Shown here: positions 35,433 to 43,944 of the stretch, piece by piece
Numbering within the stretch: position 1 is the first letter of the stretch
Layout of the letters: each line of letters opens with the position of its first letter
Assembly: GCF_014649375.1 (NCBI RefSeq)
Contig: NZ_BMSX01000018.1
Coordinates: forward strand, 124,001 to 188,000
DNA from: Streptomyces aurantiogriseus
GTDB taxonomy: Bacteria; Actinomycetota; Actinomycetes; Streptomycetales; Streptomycetaceae
Direction of reading: 5' to 3'
Length of the DNA stretch: 64,000 nt
Notes under the pieces: generated by a model
Told to the model about the DNA's origin: nothing
The model's database searches: none
The model's input: only the letters and a program-made list of their open reading frames with translations
Position numbers and translations under genes: made by a program

Positions 35433-37294
35433 CCCCGCCCCCCGCCCGCCGTCGCCGGACCGGCGCGAAAGGCGCCGTTCCCGCCCACAACCTTCCGCGG
35501 CGCGGCGCTGTCCGCCGCGCCCAGGCGATCACCACGTACGGCGTCGGATCGCTCATCGCCGTAGACCACGAGTCCTTCGTCGTCTCGGGGCTGGACGAAG
35601 CCGAGGAGAGTTGGAGCTCCGACGAGTCACCTCGGATTTACGAACGGCGCTTGGCCCGACTGCTCGGCGTCGACTACTTCCGGCTGCCACCCTCGTCCGA
35701 CGACACCAGCAAGGACGGTCTGCGGGTCCGACGCTTCCCCTTGATGCACTCCTGTCCCGAGTGCACCGAACTGCAGCGACAGCGCGACTTCAACCCGCCG
35801 GCCGGTCGAAGCGTCTGCGGCACGTGTGAGGTCGACCTCGTCCCCTCCCGTTTCGTCGTCGCCTGCGAGGCCGGACACCTCGGTGAGTTCCCGTACTGGC
35901 AGTGGGTGCACCGTTCCACCGACCGCGGTGCCTCGACGGCGGGACAGTGCGGGGGGAAGCTCAGGCTGCGCTCGTCCGGGCGTACGTCCTCGCTCCGCTC
36001 GATCCTCGTCTCCTGCACCTGTGGGCAGGCTCCTGAGGTCTCGATGGAGGGCTCCTTCCGCAGGAACGCGCTCAAGGACCTGGGCCTCAAGTGCCGAGGC
36101 CCCCGTCCGTGGCTCGGCACGTCCGCCCCCGCTCAGGAGTGCGGACTCCCCCTGCGCACGCTCCAGCGCGGTTCTTCGGCGGTGTGGCAGCCGGTGCTGA
36201 AGTCGGCGCTCTCCATCCCCCCGTGGAGCGACGGCCGCGCGGATCCGCTCGCCGAACACTGGGACGCGCTCCGCGAGTACGACAAGCGCGAGCACGTCGA
36301 GATCTATCTCAAGGGTGTTTTCAAGGGAAAGTGCCCCATGCCGCTGGACGAGGTGATGGCGCTGCTCGACGCTGAGCGCGAGGAGGACCCCGACGGCGAG
36401 GCGGGCCCCACCTTCGACCACCGCTACCGCGCGCTGCGCAACAAGGAGTACGAGCGTCTCCGCTCGGGCAACGACGAGCGCGAGCACTCCCGCGACGAGC
36501 AGTTCGTCTGCGAGACCCCGCTGGGCGACCAGAGCGTGCTCGCTCCGCTTGGCGTCACCGGCCCGATGCTGGTCAAGAAGCTCCGCGAGGTGCGCGCCCT
36601 GAAGGCGTTCACCCGGCTCGCCGATCCCGAGTCGACGACCGAGTCGAAAGAGATGCCACTCTCCGACTCTCCCCTGCGCTGGCTCCCGGCCATGGAGGTG
36701 CGGGGAGAGGGGGTCTTCCTCCGCCTGGACGAGGACCGACTCGACACCTGGGAGAAGGCCACGGCGGTGGCGGCCCGGATCGAGCGGATGCGCACCGCTC
36801 ACCAGCGAGTCCTGGAGCAGCGGGCCGGCGACCCGAGCCGGGTCGTCCCCTCTCCGGCCACCCCTCGCATGGTGTTGCTGCACACCCTGGCCCATGTCCT
36901 CATCAACGAGTGGAGTCTGGAGGCGGGCTACCCGGCCGCGGCCCTGCGCGAGCGCCTGTACGCCGCCGACGACATGGCAGGGGTTCTCGTCTACACGGCG
37001 ACGAGCGACTCGGCGGGCAGTCTCGGTGGTCTCGTCGCTCAAGGCGAACCGGAGCTCCTCGCTCGCACCGTCCGTTCGGCCGTCCGCCGCGCCGAGTGGT
37101 GTTCCTCCGACCCGCTCTGCATGGAGACCGAGGCGTCCGGCACCGGCGGAACCAACCTCGCCGCCTGCCACGCCTGCGTGATGCTCCCGGAGACGAGCTG
37201 CGAGCACAACAACATCCTGTTGGACCGCGCACTGCTCGTCGGCACCCCGGAAGATCCTCGCCTGGGCTTTTTCGCGGACATAGTGGCCGGCTGA
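35429..37294 (+). CDS. drmB: DrmB-like DUF1998 protein
   Basis: A 621-aa protein. The N-terminus has RRAQAITTYGVGSLIAVDHE, typical of DrmB. Cys pairs in HSCPEC and VCGTCEVD (about residues 105-135), then VVACEAGHLGEFPYWQWVH, suggest zinc sites. The C-terminus is DUF1998: RMVLLHTLAHVLINEW, then LAACHACVMLPETSCEHNN (conserved Cys cluster) and LLDRALLVG. DrmB partners DrmA in DISARM and is thought to help it engage incoming DNA. It is the last gene of the operon, overlapping drmA by 4 bp and followed 42 bp later by a strong terminator. No PLD-family drmC follows. Confidence 0.88.
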   Translation: MTPPPARRRRTGAKGAVPAHNLPRRGAVRRAQAITTYGVGSLIAVDHESFVVSGLDEAEESWSSDESPRIYERRLARLLGVDYFRLPPSSDDTSKDGLRVRRFPLMHSCPECTELQRQRDFNPPAGRSVCGTCEVDLVPSRFVVACEAGHLGEFPYWQWVHRSTDRGASTAGQCGGKLRLRSSGRTSSLRSILVSCTCGQAPEVSMEGSFRRNALKDLGLKCRGPRPWLGTSAPAQECGLPLRTLQRGSSAVWQPVLKSALSIPPWSDGRADPLAEHWDALREYDKREHVEIYLKGVFKGKCPMPLDEVMALLDAEREEDPDGEAGPTFDHRYRALRNKEYERLRSGNDEREHSRDEQFVCETPLGDQSVLAPLGVTGPMLVKKLREVRALKAFTRLADPESTTESKEMPLSDSPLRWLPAMEVRGEGVFLRLDEDRLDTWEKATAVAARIERMRTAHQRVLEQRAGDPSRVVPSPATPRMVLLHTLAHVLINEWSLEAGYPAAALRERLYAADDMAGVLVYTATSDSAGSLGGLVAQGEPELLARTVRSAVRRAEWCSSDPLCMETEASGTGGTNLAACHACVMLPETSCEHNNILLDRALLVGTPEDPRLGFFADIVAG

Positions 37295-37335
37295 CGCCCG
37301 GGGCCGGTCGACAGCCCTGCGTCATCCCTGTGGGA

Positions 37336-37374
37336 CGGGGGCCTGTACGGAGCTGATGTCCGTACAGGCCCCCG
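37336..37374 (+). terminator. Strong terminator closing the defence operon
   Basis: CGGGGGCCTGTACGG (37336-37350) and its exact complement (37360-37374) form a 15-bp perfect stem with a 9-nt loop. It sits 42 bp after the DrmB-like stop and may also stop leftward transcription from the ATP-binding gene at 37.5 kb. No long T-run follows, as is usual in Streptomyces. Confidence 0.8.
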
Positions 37375-37537
37375 CCGCTGCGGCCGACCAGGCAGCTCTC
37401 GCGATCCATGGCGTTCCATCGCACGAATGCGGTGGTGCGAGCAGTGGCTTGTCGCCCTGATGCATGACCACCCTCCCAGGGCAGGGGTACCAGGTGGCCT
37501 GCACGATGCACTTCTGCTCGCCGCGCACGAGGACGCC

Positions 37538-38215
37538 TCAGGGTTCCTGCGTCAGACACTCGATGCTTCGGGACGCCCCGTCGCCCAGGCCGTCCAGTTG
37601 GGCGTCGTAACGGGTCTGGGCACGGTCCAAGGCATCCTCCACGTCGCAGCCGTGCACGCGCAGCCAATGAAGGAAGTCCGTGATGACCGTGATCACCGAC
37701 TCCTCGGCCACAGCCCTGCCCAGTCTTCCCGCCCCGGCCCGGCGGGGCGGTTTCGCACCCGTGCACAACTCCAACAAGGCCTCGGCCCGCCGCACGCCGG
37801 AGCCCTCCACATGACCGTCCGGCGAAGCGAGACCCGTCGCAAGCTCACACCACGTGACTTTGCGGTCGGGGCTGAGTTCGACTCCCCATCGTTCGGCAAC
37901 CGCGTCGACAAGGGCCATGCCCCGCCCACCCTCGGAGTCGACGCTCGCGTCGAGGAGGGTGGGCAGGGCGCGCGTGTCGGGGTCATGGACTTCGATGCGC
38001 AGATGTACCCCGTTCATCGAGACCGCGAGTGTGGCCGGGGTCCCGGGGCCGACGTGCGTGATGACGTTGGACACCAACTCGCTGACGCAGAGCTGGGCTT
38101 CGTCGGCGATTTCGTGCAATCCCCAGATGCCCAGGTGCAGCCGCATGACCCGGCGCAAGGCGGCCACCTCAGTCGGCTCGGCCGTGAAGGCAAGGTCCCA
38201 AGGCTTGCGCGACAT
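37538..38215 (-). CDS. RsbW-like ATP-binding protein (anti-sigma-type HATPase)
   Basis: A 225-aa protein. Residues about 10-125 form a small GHKL ATPase: DEAQLCVSELVSNVITHVG (N-box), LRIEVHDPDTRALP (DxD box) and GGRGMALVDAVAERWG. This is the Streptomyces single-domain HATPase seen beside DUF397/XRE genes. The last 100 residues are a poorly conserved helical tail. Such proteins may bind sigma or anti-sigma partners, but none is adjacent. ATG 38215 has AGGAAG five nt upstream; a GTG at 38233 is also possible. It is divergent from the DUF5753 gene. Confidence 0.82.
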   Translation of the reverse strand: MSRKPWDLAFTAEPTEVAALRRVMRLHLGIWGLHEIADEAQLCVSELVSNVITHVGPGTPATLAVSMNGVHLRIEVHDPDTRALPTLLDASVDSEGGRGMALVDAVAERWGVELSPDRKVTWCELATGLASPDGHVEGSGVRRAEALLELCTGAKPPRRAGAGRLGRAVAEESVITVITDFLHWLRVHGCDVEDALDRAQTRYDAQLDGLGDGASRSIECLTQEP

Positions 38216-38429
38216 GCACGCTTCCTGTCCCACGAAGAACCCCTCTCGTTACAGCGCACCCCATGAGCGACACAGCGTCACGGGCACTCACGATGAGTTG
38301 CGATGCCATCAGAGTGCGGTGCACACATCCCTTCGTGCAATGTGCACGGCGGGATTCCCACTTCTGAGTGATTGGCAAGCACCCCCCTTGGCGCGAGACT
38401 GAACGCCCGCTATCCGAAACGGGGTTGAT

Positions 38430-39278
38430 ATGGCTGGGTCGCCCACGGCACGCCGGCGCCGTCTCTCGATCGAACTGAAGAAGCTCCGTGAGCAGAGCAC
38501 ACTCACATGCGCCCAGGTCGGAGCGGCTCTGGACTGGAGCGGCTCCAAGGTCAACCGCATGGAGACGGGCAGCGGCCGGGTCCAACCATCGGACATCGAT
38601 GCCCTCTGCCGGTTCTACGGCACCACCGACGAACTGCGAGAGTTCCTCAAGTCGCTGGCCCGGCAGGCCAAGGTACGGGGGTGGTGGCAGGTGCACGAAT
38701 CCGGCATTCCGGAGTGGTTCAACATCTACATCGGCCTGGAACAGGACGCGTCCACCTTCCGCCAGTACCAGTGCGAACTGGTGCCTGGCCTCATGCAGAC
38801 CCACGCTTACGCCTCGGAGCTCCACAGGACCGGTGCGCACATGTCCGCCGAGGACATCGACAGAGCCGTACGTGTGCGCATGGAGCGCCAAGCCATGCTG
38901 AGCCAGCCCGATGGCCCCGAAGCCTGGTTCATCGTGAACGAAGGCGCTCTGCGCAACGTCATCGGAGATCGTGCGCTGATGCGGGAGCAGATCGAACACG
39001 TCTTGGACACGGCTCAGTTGCCGAGCGTGACCCTGCAGGTTCTCCCTTTCGACTCGGGCACCTATCCGGCCACGGGTTCCTTCACCATGCTGGGTTTTCC
39101 CGCCCCTGAGGATCCTGACCTCGTTTACCGTGACGGCATCACCGATGCCGTCTACCTGGAGGGCGAGCATCATGTTCGTGAGTACACCCGGGCGTTCGAC
39201 GGCCTGCGAGCCGCGGCCCTGAGCCCTCAGCGTTCGACCCAGCTGATCGAAACCGTCTTGAAGGAATACGCAAGGTGA
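38430..39278 (+). CDS. XRE family regulator with DUF5753 (Scr1-type)
   Basis: A 282-aa protein. An N-terminal HTH (RRLSIELKKLREQSTLTC, GAALDWSGSKVNRMETG) is followed by the DUF5753 domain, with WFNIYIGLEQDASTFRQY, VPGLMQTHAYA, FIVNEGALRNVIGD and VLPFDSGTYPATGSFTML. This layout is the common Streptomyces regulator that partners a DUF397 protein. Its stop overlaps the GTG of the DUF397 gene by 4 bp. These pairs are proposed to act as growth or development regulators or as toxin-antitoxin-like modules. The target is unknown. Confidence 0.92.
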   Translation: MAGSPTARRRRLSIELKKLREQSTLTCAQVGAALDWSGSKVNRMETGSGRVQPSDIDALCRFYGTTDELREFLKSLARQAKVRGWWQVHESGIPEWFNIYIGLEQDASTFRQYQCELVPGLMQTHAYASELHRTGAHMSAEDIDRAVRVRMERQAMLSQPDGPEAWFIVNEGALRNVIGDRALMREQIEHVLDTAQLPSVTLQVLPFDSGTYPATGSFTMLGFPAPEDPDLVYRDGITDAVYLEGEHHVREYTRAFDGLRAAALSPQRSTQLIETVLKEYAR

Positions 39279-39490
39279 GCATTGAAGAGGCCAGCACTTC
39301 CAGCCGTCCGGCGTGGTTCACGTCGTCCTACAGCAACGGTGCCGGCGGGGAGTGCGTCGAGTGTGGACTGATGGAGCATGGCGCTGTCGTGCGCGATTCC
39401 AAGTTGTCGGGAGGGCCGGAGGTGGTCGTGGGAAGCAGGGCTTGGCGTGCCTTCGTGGCGGCCTTGGCGCAGGGACATCCGGCGCACTGA
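39275..39490 (+). CDS. DUF397 domain protein
   Basis: A 71-aa protein with the full DUF397 core: WFTSSYSNGAGGECVECG, then VVRDSKLSGGPEVVVGSRAW and a final helix AFVAALAQGH. It is translated from a GTG overlapping the DUF5753 gene stop, the conserved order in these pairs. DUF397 proteins are thought to bind the partner XRE regulator. No catalytic residues are evident. Confidence 0.92.
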   Translation: MSIEEASTSSRPAWFTSSYSNGAGGECVECGLMEHGAVVRDSKLSGGPEVVVGSRAWRAFVAALAQGHPAH

Positions 39491-39582
39491 AGGAAGATTC
39501 GGTAACCGACGTCATCGCAGCCGTACAGCGGCAGGTGGCGAGTTCCGGCTCCTCCTCGACTACAGCCTTGAGTGTGGGCTGC

Positions 39583-40085
39583 TTACGCCAGTGACCTCCG
39601 CACTGCATCGACCAGGGACGTCGCACGCATATCGTTGGGGCCTCCGATGATGTTGTTCATCACGTAGCCGAACGCGATGCCATGCTCCGGGTCGGCGAAG
39701 CCGAGCGAGCCGCCTCGGCCCGTGTGGCCGAAGGAGTTCGGCCCGATCATCGGGTTGGTCTCGGTGGGAAGCATGTATCCGGAGCTGAACCGGCTCGGCA
39801 TCACCTGTGGGACCTGGGCGACGGCGACGTGTGGGGGATGAGCCCCTTCGGAGGCAGCGCCACCGCCCGGGTATGGGCCAGGATCGACCCACGCGTCTTC
39901 CTCCGGGACAGCAGCCGGCTCTCCCGCGTACAGGCAGCGTTCAGAGCCGCCTATCACCTCCCGCAGGTCGGCTCCGTTGCCGTGGGCACCGATGAACCCG
40001 CCCATCTGGCCGAACTCGTCGGTGCTCTGGTGGGCGATGTCGAGGAGCGGACTATTCAGGAGTACCGGAGTCTCCTTCGAGGCCG
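39583..40085 (-). pseudogene. Degraded serine hydrolase (beta-lactamase/EstB family)
   Basis: The C-terminal 75 codons match class C beta-lactamase-like esterases: FSSGYMLPTETNPMIG, FGHTGRGGSLGFADPEHG and AFGYVMNNIIGGPND. Upstream a few recognisable scraps remain (LLNSPLLDIAHQST, GGFIGAHGNG), joined by unrelated sequence. The nucleophile SxxK motif and the first two thirds of the gene are gone and there is no proper start. A long open frame runs through, but it does not encode the family order. Confidence 0.7.
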
Positions 40086-40094
40086 CTCGTGCGG

Positions 40095-40952
40095 TCAGCC
40101 TGCCTGAAGCTCCTTGATGACCTGTTCGGCCATGCGCTGTGCGGGCTTCAGCCGAGGGTCCTCTGGGTGCGCGTACGGTCCGAGAATCTTCGAGCAGGCG
40201 AACAACGTCATCAACTTGCCGTCCCGACTCTCGAAGTCGGACCGGCGCTCGTGCCGCACACGATCGGCCAGAGCCGGGACAGCAAGGGAGCTCGCCCACA
40301 GCGAGGCGGAGTCCAGCCCCAACGGCGCGTTACCCCAGTCCTCCCAGTCGAAGAGGCTGAAGGCCGGAGCGGTCAGGTTCGCCCAATTCAGGTCCGCGTG
40401 GGCCGGCACCCACCGCTCGACGGTCGTATCGAAGTCGCCGGAGAAGACACCATGGATGGACTCGGTGACGAGGGCCTGGGTGATGGTGACGGTGTCCGGC
40501 GTGGCGACCCGCCTCGTGTCCTGAGCCGCCAGCGCGTCCAACGAAGCGCTCAGCGCCTCCCACCACTCATCCGGGAGTTCCGGGGCCTCACTCAACACGG
40601 CGGTACCGACAGGAGCTCCCGGCAGGAGTTCAGTTTCGTCGGCCCGCCACATCACCGGCTCTTCCACGTCCCGCCAGACCACACATCCGTGCCATTGGGG
40701 TTGGGCGATGCCTTCCAGGCGCGCGGCGCATTCAGTGCCGTTCCAACCCTGATCGGGGATCTTCTCGAGCAAGCGCCGCTCGACTCGTACCCAGGTGTCG
40801 CGGTCCGTCCTGGCCCCCACCGATCGTCGCTTGTGCACCACCGTGTCCGGCTGCAAGCGCACTTGCAGAGACCGCTCGACGCGATCAAGAACCTCGTCAA
40901 CCGGCTGCACCCGTAGATCGACAGCCTGCCCCGTGGAGACCGAGAGCGTCAT
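40095..40952 (-). CDS. Aminoglycoside phosphotransferase (APH)-like kinase
   Basis: A 285-aa protein. The C-lobe signature is WVPAHADLNWANL (Brenner-like HxDxxxxN) and FSLFDWEDWGNAPLG (metal-binding DxD-like D), with helices typical of APH/choline-kinase folds. The N-lobe includes VVHKRRSVGARTDRDTWVRV with the probable ATP-site lysine, and a beta strand HGCVVWRD. Members phosphorylate small molecules or may be inactive homologues; no resistance substrate can be assigned. ATG 40952 was chosen because the reading upstream is basic non-family sequence. It lies between a serine hydrolase remnant and a tRNA-synthetase remnant. Confidence 0.75.
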   Translation of the reverse strand: MTLSVSTGQAVDLRVQPVDEVLDRVERSLQVRLQPDTVVHKRRSVGARTDRDTWVRVERRLLEKIPDQGWNGTECAARLEGIAQPQWHGCVVWRDVEEPVMWRADETELLPGAPVGTAVLSEAPELPDEWWEALSASLDALAAQDTRRVATPDTVTITQALVTESIHGVFSGDFDTTVERWVPAHADLNWANLTAPAFSLFDWEDWGNAPLGLDSASLWASSLAVPALADRVRHERRSDFESRDGKLMTLFACSKILGPYAHPEDPRLKPAQRMAEQVIKELQAG

Positions 40953-41040
40953 GCACGCGACCGTAGCAGTGGTGCGGCGGGAGCACCCGTCGCCGAGGCG
41001 CTGACGGCATCTGCCGGCCACTCAGGCTGCAACCGGCTTC

Positions 41041-41190
41041 TGGTGAGCCGGTTCGGCCCGCGGAAGAGGAAGGTGACCTCGCGGACGGAGTCCAGGCCGA
41101 GCATGACCAGCAGGACGCGGCCGAGGCCCATGCCGTGGCCGCCGTGTGGCGGGCAGCCGTACGGAAGGCGTTCAGGTAATCCGGCATGGC
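41041..41190 (-). pseudogene. Frameshifted C-terminal remnant of a class II Asp/Asn-tRNA synthetase
   Basis: On the minus strand PDYLNAF is followed in another frame by YGCPPHGGHGMGLGRVLLVM, then LGLDSVREVTFLFRGPNRLT. This is the motif 3 region of AspRS/AsnRS-type enzymes. Restoring one base near 41163 joins PDYLNAFR to YGCPP. Only about 45 codons survive, so it cannot be functional. Confidence 0.7.
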
Positions 41191-41409
41191 TCGGGGCGCA
41201 TGCCCTCCTCGGAGTAGGCGTAACAGCTCGGGGTGCTGCCAGGACGACACAGGCAGACGGCACGGCGGTCCCCGAAAGACGCGGATCGAGCCCCGAGGTC
41301 GTCTGCCGGGGTTGGCAGCAGCGTATGTAACGGATGCCTGTGACCGGCCAGGCCCCAGCGGCGAAGAATCCCGGTGCACGGTACCGACCGGTGACGCCAC
41401 ACTGTGGCG

Positions 41410-42123
41410 ATGGACCCTGTGGAGATCGCCGGGGAACTGGTGCGGGACCGCTTCCCTGAGGCCCGGGCTGCCTTCCTCGCCGGGAGCGTGCTGACCGACC
41501 GCCGCACACCCACCTCCGACCTGGACGTTGTGGTGCTGCTGACCGGTGCACCCGCCCCCTGCCGGGAGAGCCTGGTGTATCGGGGCTGGCCCGTGGAGCT
41601 ATTCGTACAGACCGAAGCCGACTGGCATGTCTACGCCGAGCGAGAGACTGCCGCCCGCCGCTCTCCGTTGCTGGCCATGTGTGCCGAGGGCGTGCTGCTG
41701 TCCGATGCGGACGGCCTCGGAGCTGTACTGCAGGCCGAAGCTCGGCAACGGCTTGCAGCTGGGCCGCCTCCCGCGTCGGCGGCAGAACTCGAAGACCGGC
41801 GGTACGGGCTCACCGATGCGCTGGAAGATCTACGCGGCTGTTCCGACCCGCTGGAGCGGGTGCACCTGGTGGCCGGTCTGCTGCTGCGTGCCTCGGAACT
41901 GGCCTTGCTGGCCGGCGGGCATTGGCTGGGCGGCGGCAAGTGGCTGTCACGGCGGCTCGCCGCAGCCGATCCCGAGCTGCACGGTCGACTGACGGCAGGT
42001 GCGGCTGCGGCGATCTCCAACCCAGCTGACGGGATGGACGACTTCACAGGCACGGTAGAAGAGGTTTTGAACCTGGTCGGCGGACCGCTATGGGCCGGGT
42101 ACAGCCGCAACGGACGCCGATAG
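41410..42123 (+). CDS. Nucleotidyltransferase domain protein
   Basis: A 237-aa protein. A minimal nucleotidyltransferase signature is present: AAFLAGSVLTDRRTPTSDLD, with GS and the paired Asp in SDLDVVVLL, then WPVELFVQT with a possible third carboxylate (VELFV). The C-terminal helical half (ERVHLVAGLLLRASELALLA, WLSRRLAAADPELHGRL) resembles domains of aminoglycoside adenylyltransferase-like proteins. It probably transfers NMP to a small molecule or protein. ATG 41410 is used; GTG 41404 is equally close. No Shine-Dalgarno is clear. Confidence 0.78.
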   Translation: MDPVEIAGELVRDRFPEARAAFLAGSVLTDRRTPTSDLDVVVLLTGAPAPCRESLVYRGWPVELFVQTEADWHVYAERETAARRSPLLAMCAEGVLLSDADGLGAVLQAEARQRLAAGPPPASAAELEDRRYGLTDALEDLRGCSDPLERVHLVAGLLLRASELALLAGGHWLGGGKWLSRRLAAADPELHGRLTAGAAAAISNPADGMDDFTGTVEEVLNLVGGPLWAGYSRNGRR

Positions 42124-42334
42124 TGCCGCCATCTCACTGCAACAGCGAGGATCTCGCTGCCTACCGGGCGGCCCCCGGCGTTCCGCCGCTGCACCACTGC
42201 TGGATTCGTCTGGAGCAGCGATCGAACTGCTCGCGGTCCGTGACGTGTAGTGGTGGGGTGCAGCGTTACGGGAGGCAGGCACAGGTTCCGTGACCATGGA
42301 GTTGCGACGCTCTTGAGACAGCGTGACCTCCACC

Positions 42335-42703
42335 TCAGCTCGCCAGCGCTGACCCCACCCGGTGAGCCGTGCCATCCGCATCCACGTACGTGAACTCCCG
42401 GAGCCCGTAGGGTGTGTCCGCCGGCTCCAGGAAGCGGCCCTCGACGCCGGAAGTCTTCCACTCGGCATAGACGGCGTCAGCGTCGCTGACGTAGAGGTAG
42501 ATGACGGCGCCGGTGCGAGAAGGGTCGTGCTCGGCCCACTCGGTGAGGTGAAGCGATACCGAGCCCCGCTCGGCGAAGCCATAACGGTTCGGCCCCTCGT
42601 AGGCATGCGCCGCGAAGCCCAGACGACGGTATCGGTCCAGAGCGGCGTCAAGGTTGCGGACGGGGACAACGGGCGCGACGTTCGTGAAGGCGACTTCTGA
42701 CAT
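42335..42703 (-). CDS. VOC family protein (bleomycin-resistance/glyoxalase-like)
   Basis: A 122-aa single-domain VOC protein: FTNVAPVVPVRNLDAALDRY, LGFAAHAYEGPNRYGFAERG, VSLHLTEWAEHD, AVIYLYVSDADAVYAEW and LREFTYVDADGTAHRVG. The pattern of paired beta-alpha-beta-beta-beta units fits bleomycin-binding or dioxygenase-like members. The ATG at 42703 begins MSEVAFTNVAP; the longer upstream frame is Pro-rich and lacks the family. Single-domain members act as dimers. The ligand is unknown. Confidence 0.85.
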   Translation of the reverse strand: MSEVAFTNVAPVVPVRNLDAALDRYRRLGFAAHAYEGPNRYGFAERGSVSLHLTEWAEHDPSRTGAVIYLYVSDADAVYAEWKTSGVEGRFLEPADTPYGLREFTYVDADGTAHRVGSALAS

Positions 42704-42794
42704 TTGGTCAGTCTTGCACTTCTCCCCACCGGATGGGATGTCTTGCCCTGTGGGTGCCTCCCGCCCCGTCAGTGCGGGCGGGAGGCACTGGCCG

Positions 42795-43310
42795 CTACAG
42801 CGGGATGCGCAGGTCGAGTACGGGCCCGGTGGCATCGACCGGCGTCGCGTCCAGTCTCTGCAGGACGTGGAGCATCGGCTTGTTGCTCGCCGCCACCGCG
42901 GCGGTCAGTGTGTGGTGTCCCTCGCGGCGGGCCACGGTGGCCGCGTGTTCGGCGAGCGCGGTGCCGAGTCCCCTGGCCTGCCACGCGTCCTCGACCAGGA
43001 TCGCGAGTTCCCCCACCCCTTGCTGATCGGTGCGCATGACGTTGGTCATGGCGATGATGTGGTCCGTCTGCTCGGCCGGAGTGGTCACCAGGGTGGTGCC
43101 GCGCTCCGGATTGGACAACTGGCGCCATTCGGCGGGTGAGAGCTGGGACTTGCCCGCGTGGTATCGCAGGGCTCGGCTGCCCAGTGAGCAGCGGCGGTGC
43201 AGTTCCTGGACCGGCGCCAGGTCGACGGGGGTCGCCTCCCGGGTCCGGGTGGCGGTGCCGTCGGTCAGCGTGATCGAGTGTGTGGCGTCTCGACAGCCGG
43301 CGTCGGGCAT
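42795..43310 (-). CDS. GNAT family N-acetyltransferase
   Basis: A 171-aa acetyltransferase. Motif A is GELAILVEDAWQARGLGTAL, giving the Q/RxxGxG/A acetyl-CoA loop as QARGLGTA, followed by HTLTAAVAASNKPMLHVLQR. The N-terminal part (RTREATPVDLAPVQELHRRC, with SRALRYHAG) is the substrate side. Related domains are found fused in actinomycete protein acetyltransferases; this is a stand-alone version. The acceptor is unknown. An ATG start at 43310 is used. Confidence 0.85.
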   Translation of the reverse strand: MPDAGCRDATHSITLTDGTATRTREATPVDLAPVQELHRRCSLGSRALRYHAGKSQLSPAEWRQLSNPERGTTLVTTPAEQTDHIIAMTNVMRTDQQGVGELAILVEDAWQARGLGTALAEHAATVARREGHHTLTAAVAASNKPMLHVLQRLDATPVDATGPVLDLRIPL

Positions 43311-43675
43311 ACGACGTTCTCCTCACATTGCGATGGTGACTGCCGTGCCGCGGGTCCCGGGACGCGTGTGCGGCCTTGCTACCGCAGAAGTCTTTTGCCG
43401 CCTCCGGTCCGACTCAAGGGGGCTTCGCGTCACGTCGATTGCGCCCCGCTTATGTTGAATCACTCAGAGAAACGGAAATGTGAAGGAGTCATGGCCGTTG
43501 TTGCCGCCGATGCTGAGCATGGCTGGCGTTGCCGCCCAAGGATTTACACGGAAGGCCACGCGACCCTCGCAAACAGCACAGGCCGATGAACGTCCGTGCT
43601 TTGCGTAAGGAACCAACTTCTCCGCGGGTGGGCAACGACCCCCACCGCGGCCGGTACTTCGAGCCCCAGCGCCTG

Positions 43676-43835
43676 CGTGCGGACAGGGCGTACGACATCC
43701 CCACCTGCGGAACTGGCTCCGCGGCAAGCGGATCGGAGTGCGCATCGCCCGCAAAGGTATCGAGCCAAAGAACGGCTGGGCCGCCGCAGATGGGTGATCG
43801 CCCGGACCGTTCTTGGCGCCGCCTTCGGGCGGAAG
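43676..43835 (+). mobile_element. IS5-family transposase remnant, frameshifted
   Basis: One frame gives HPHLRNWLRGKRIGVRIARK then GIEPK, and after a one-base shift AKERLGRRRWVIARTV continues. This is the C-terminal part of IS5-type transposases. A further frame change precedes it at GADRAYD-like residues. DDE residues, ends and target duplications are absent. The whole stretch 43311-43944 has no intact gene; 43311-43670 holds nothing recognisable beyond a 32-codon frame at 43491. Confidence 0.75.
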
Positions 43836-43944
43836 CCCGACAGCACCGCCGTAGAAGATCTGCCGGTCTGATTCACTGACGATCATTGGGATCGGGACAC
43901 TCATCGAGTGGACGCGGCTGTTAGCGGCACACGAGAGACGGTGG

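Noticed and set aside
39682..40107. Rightward 141-codon frame across the serine hydrolase remnant
   Set aside because: Its opposite strand gives the recognisable esterase C-terminus, and it has no family or start signal.
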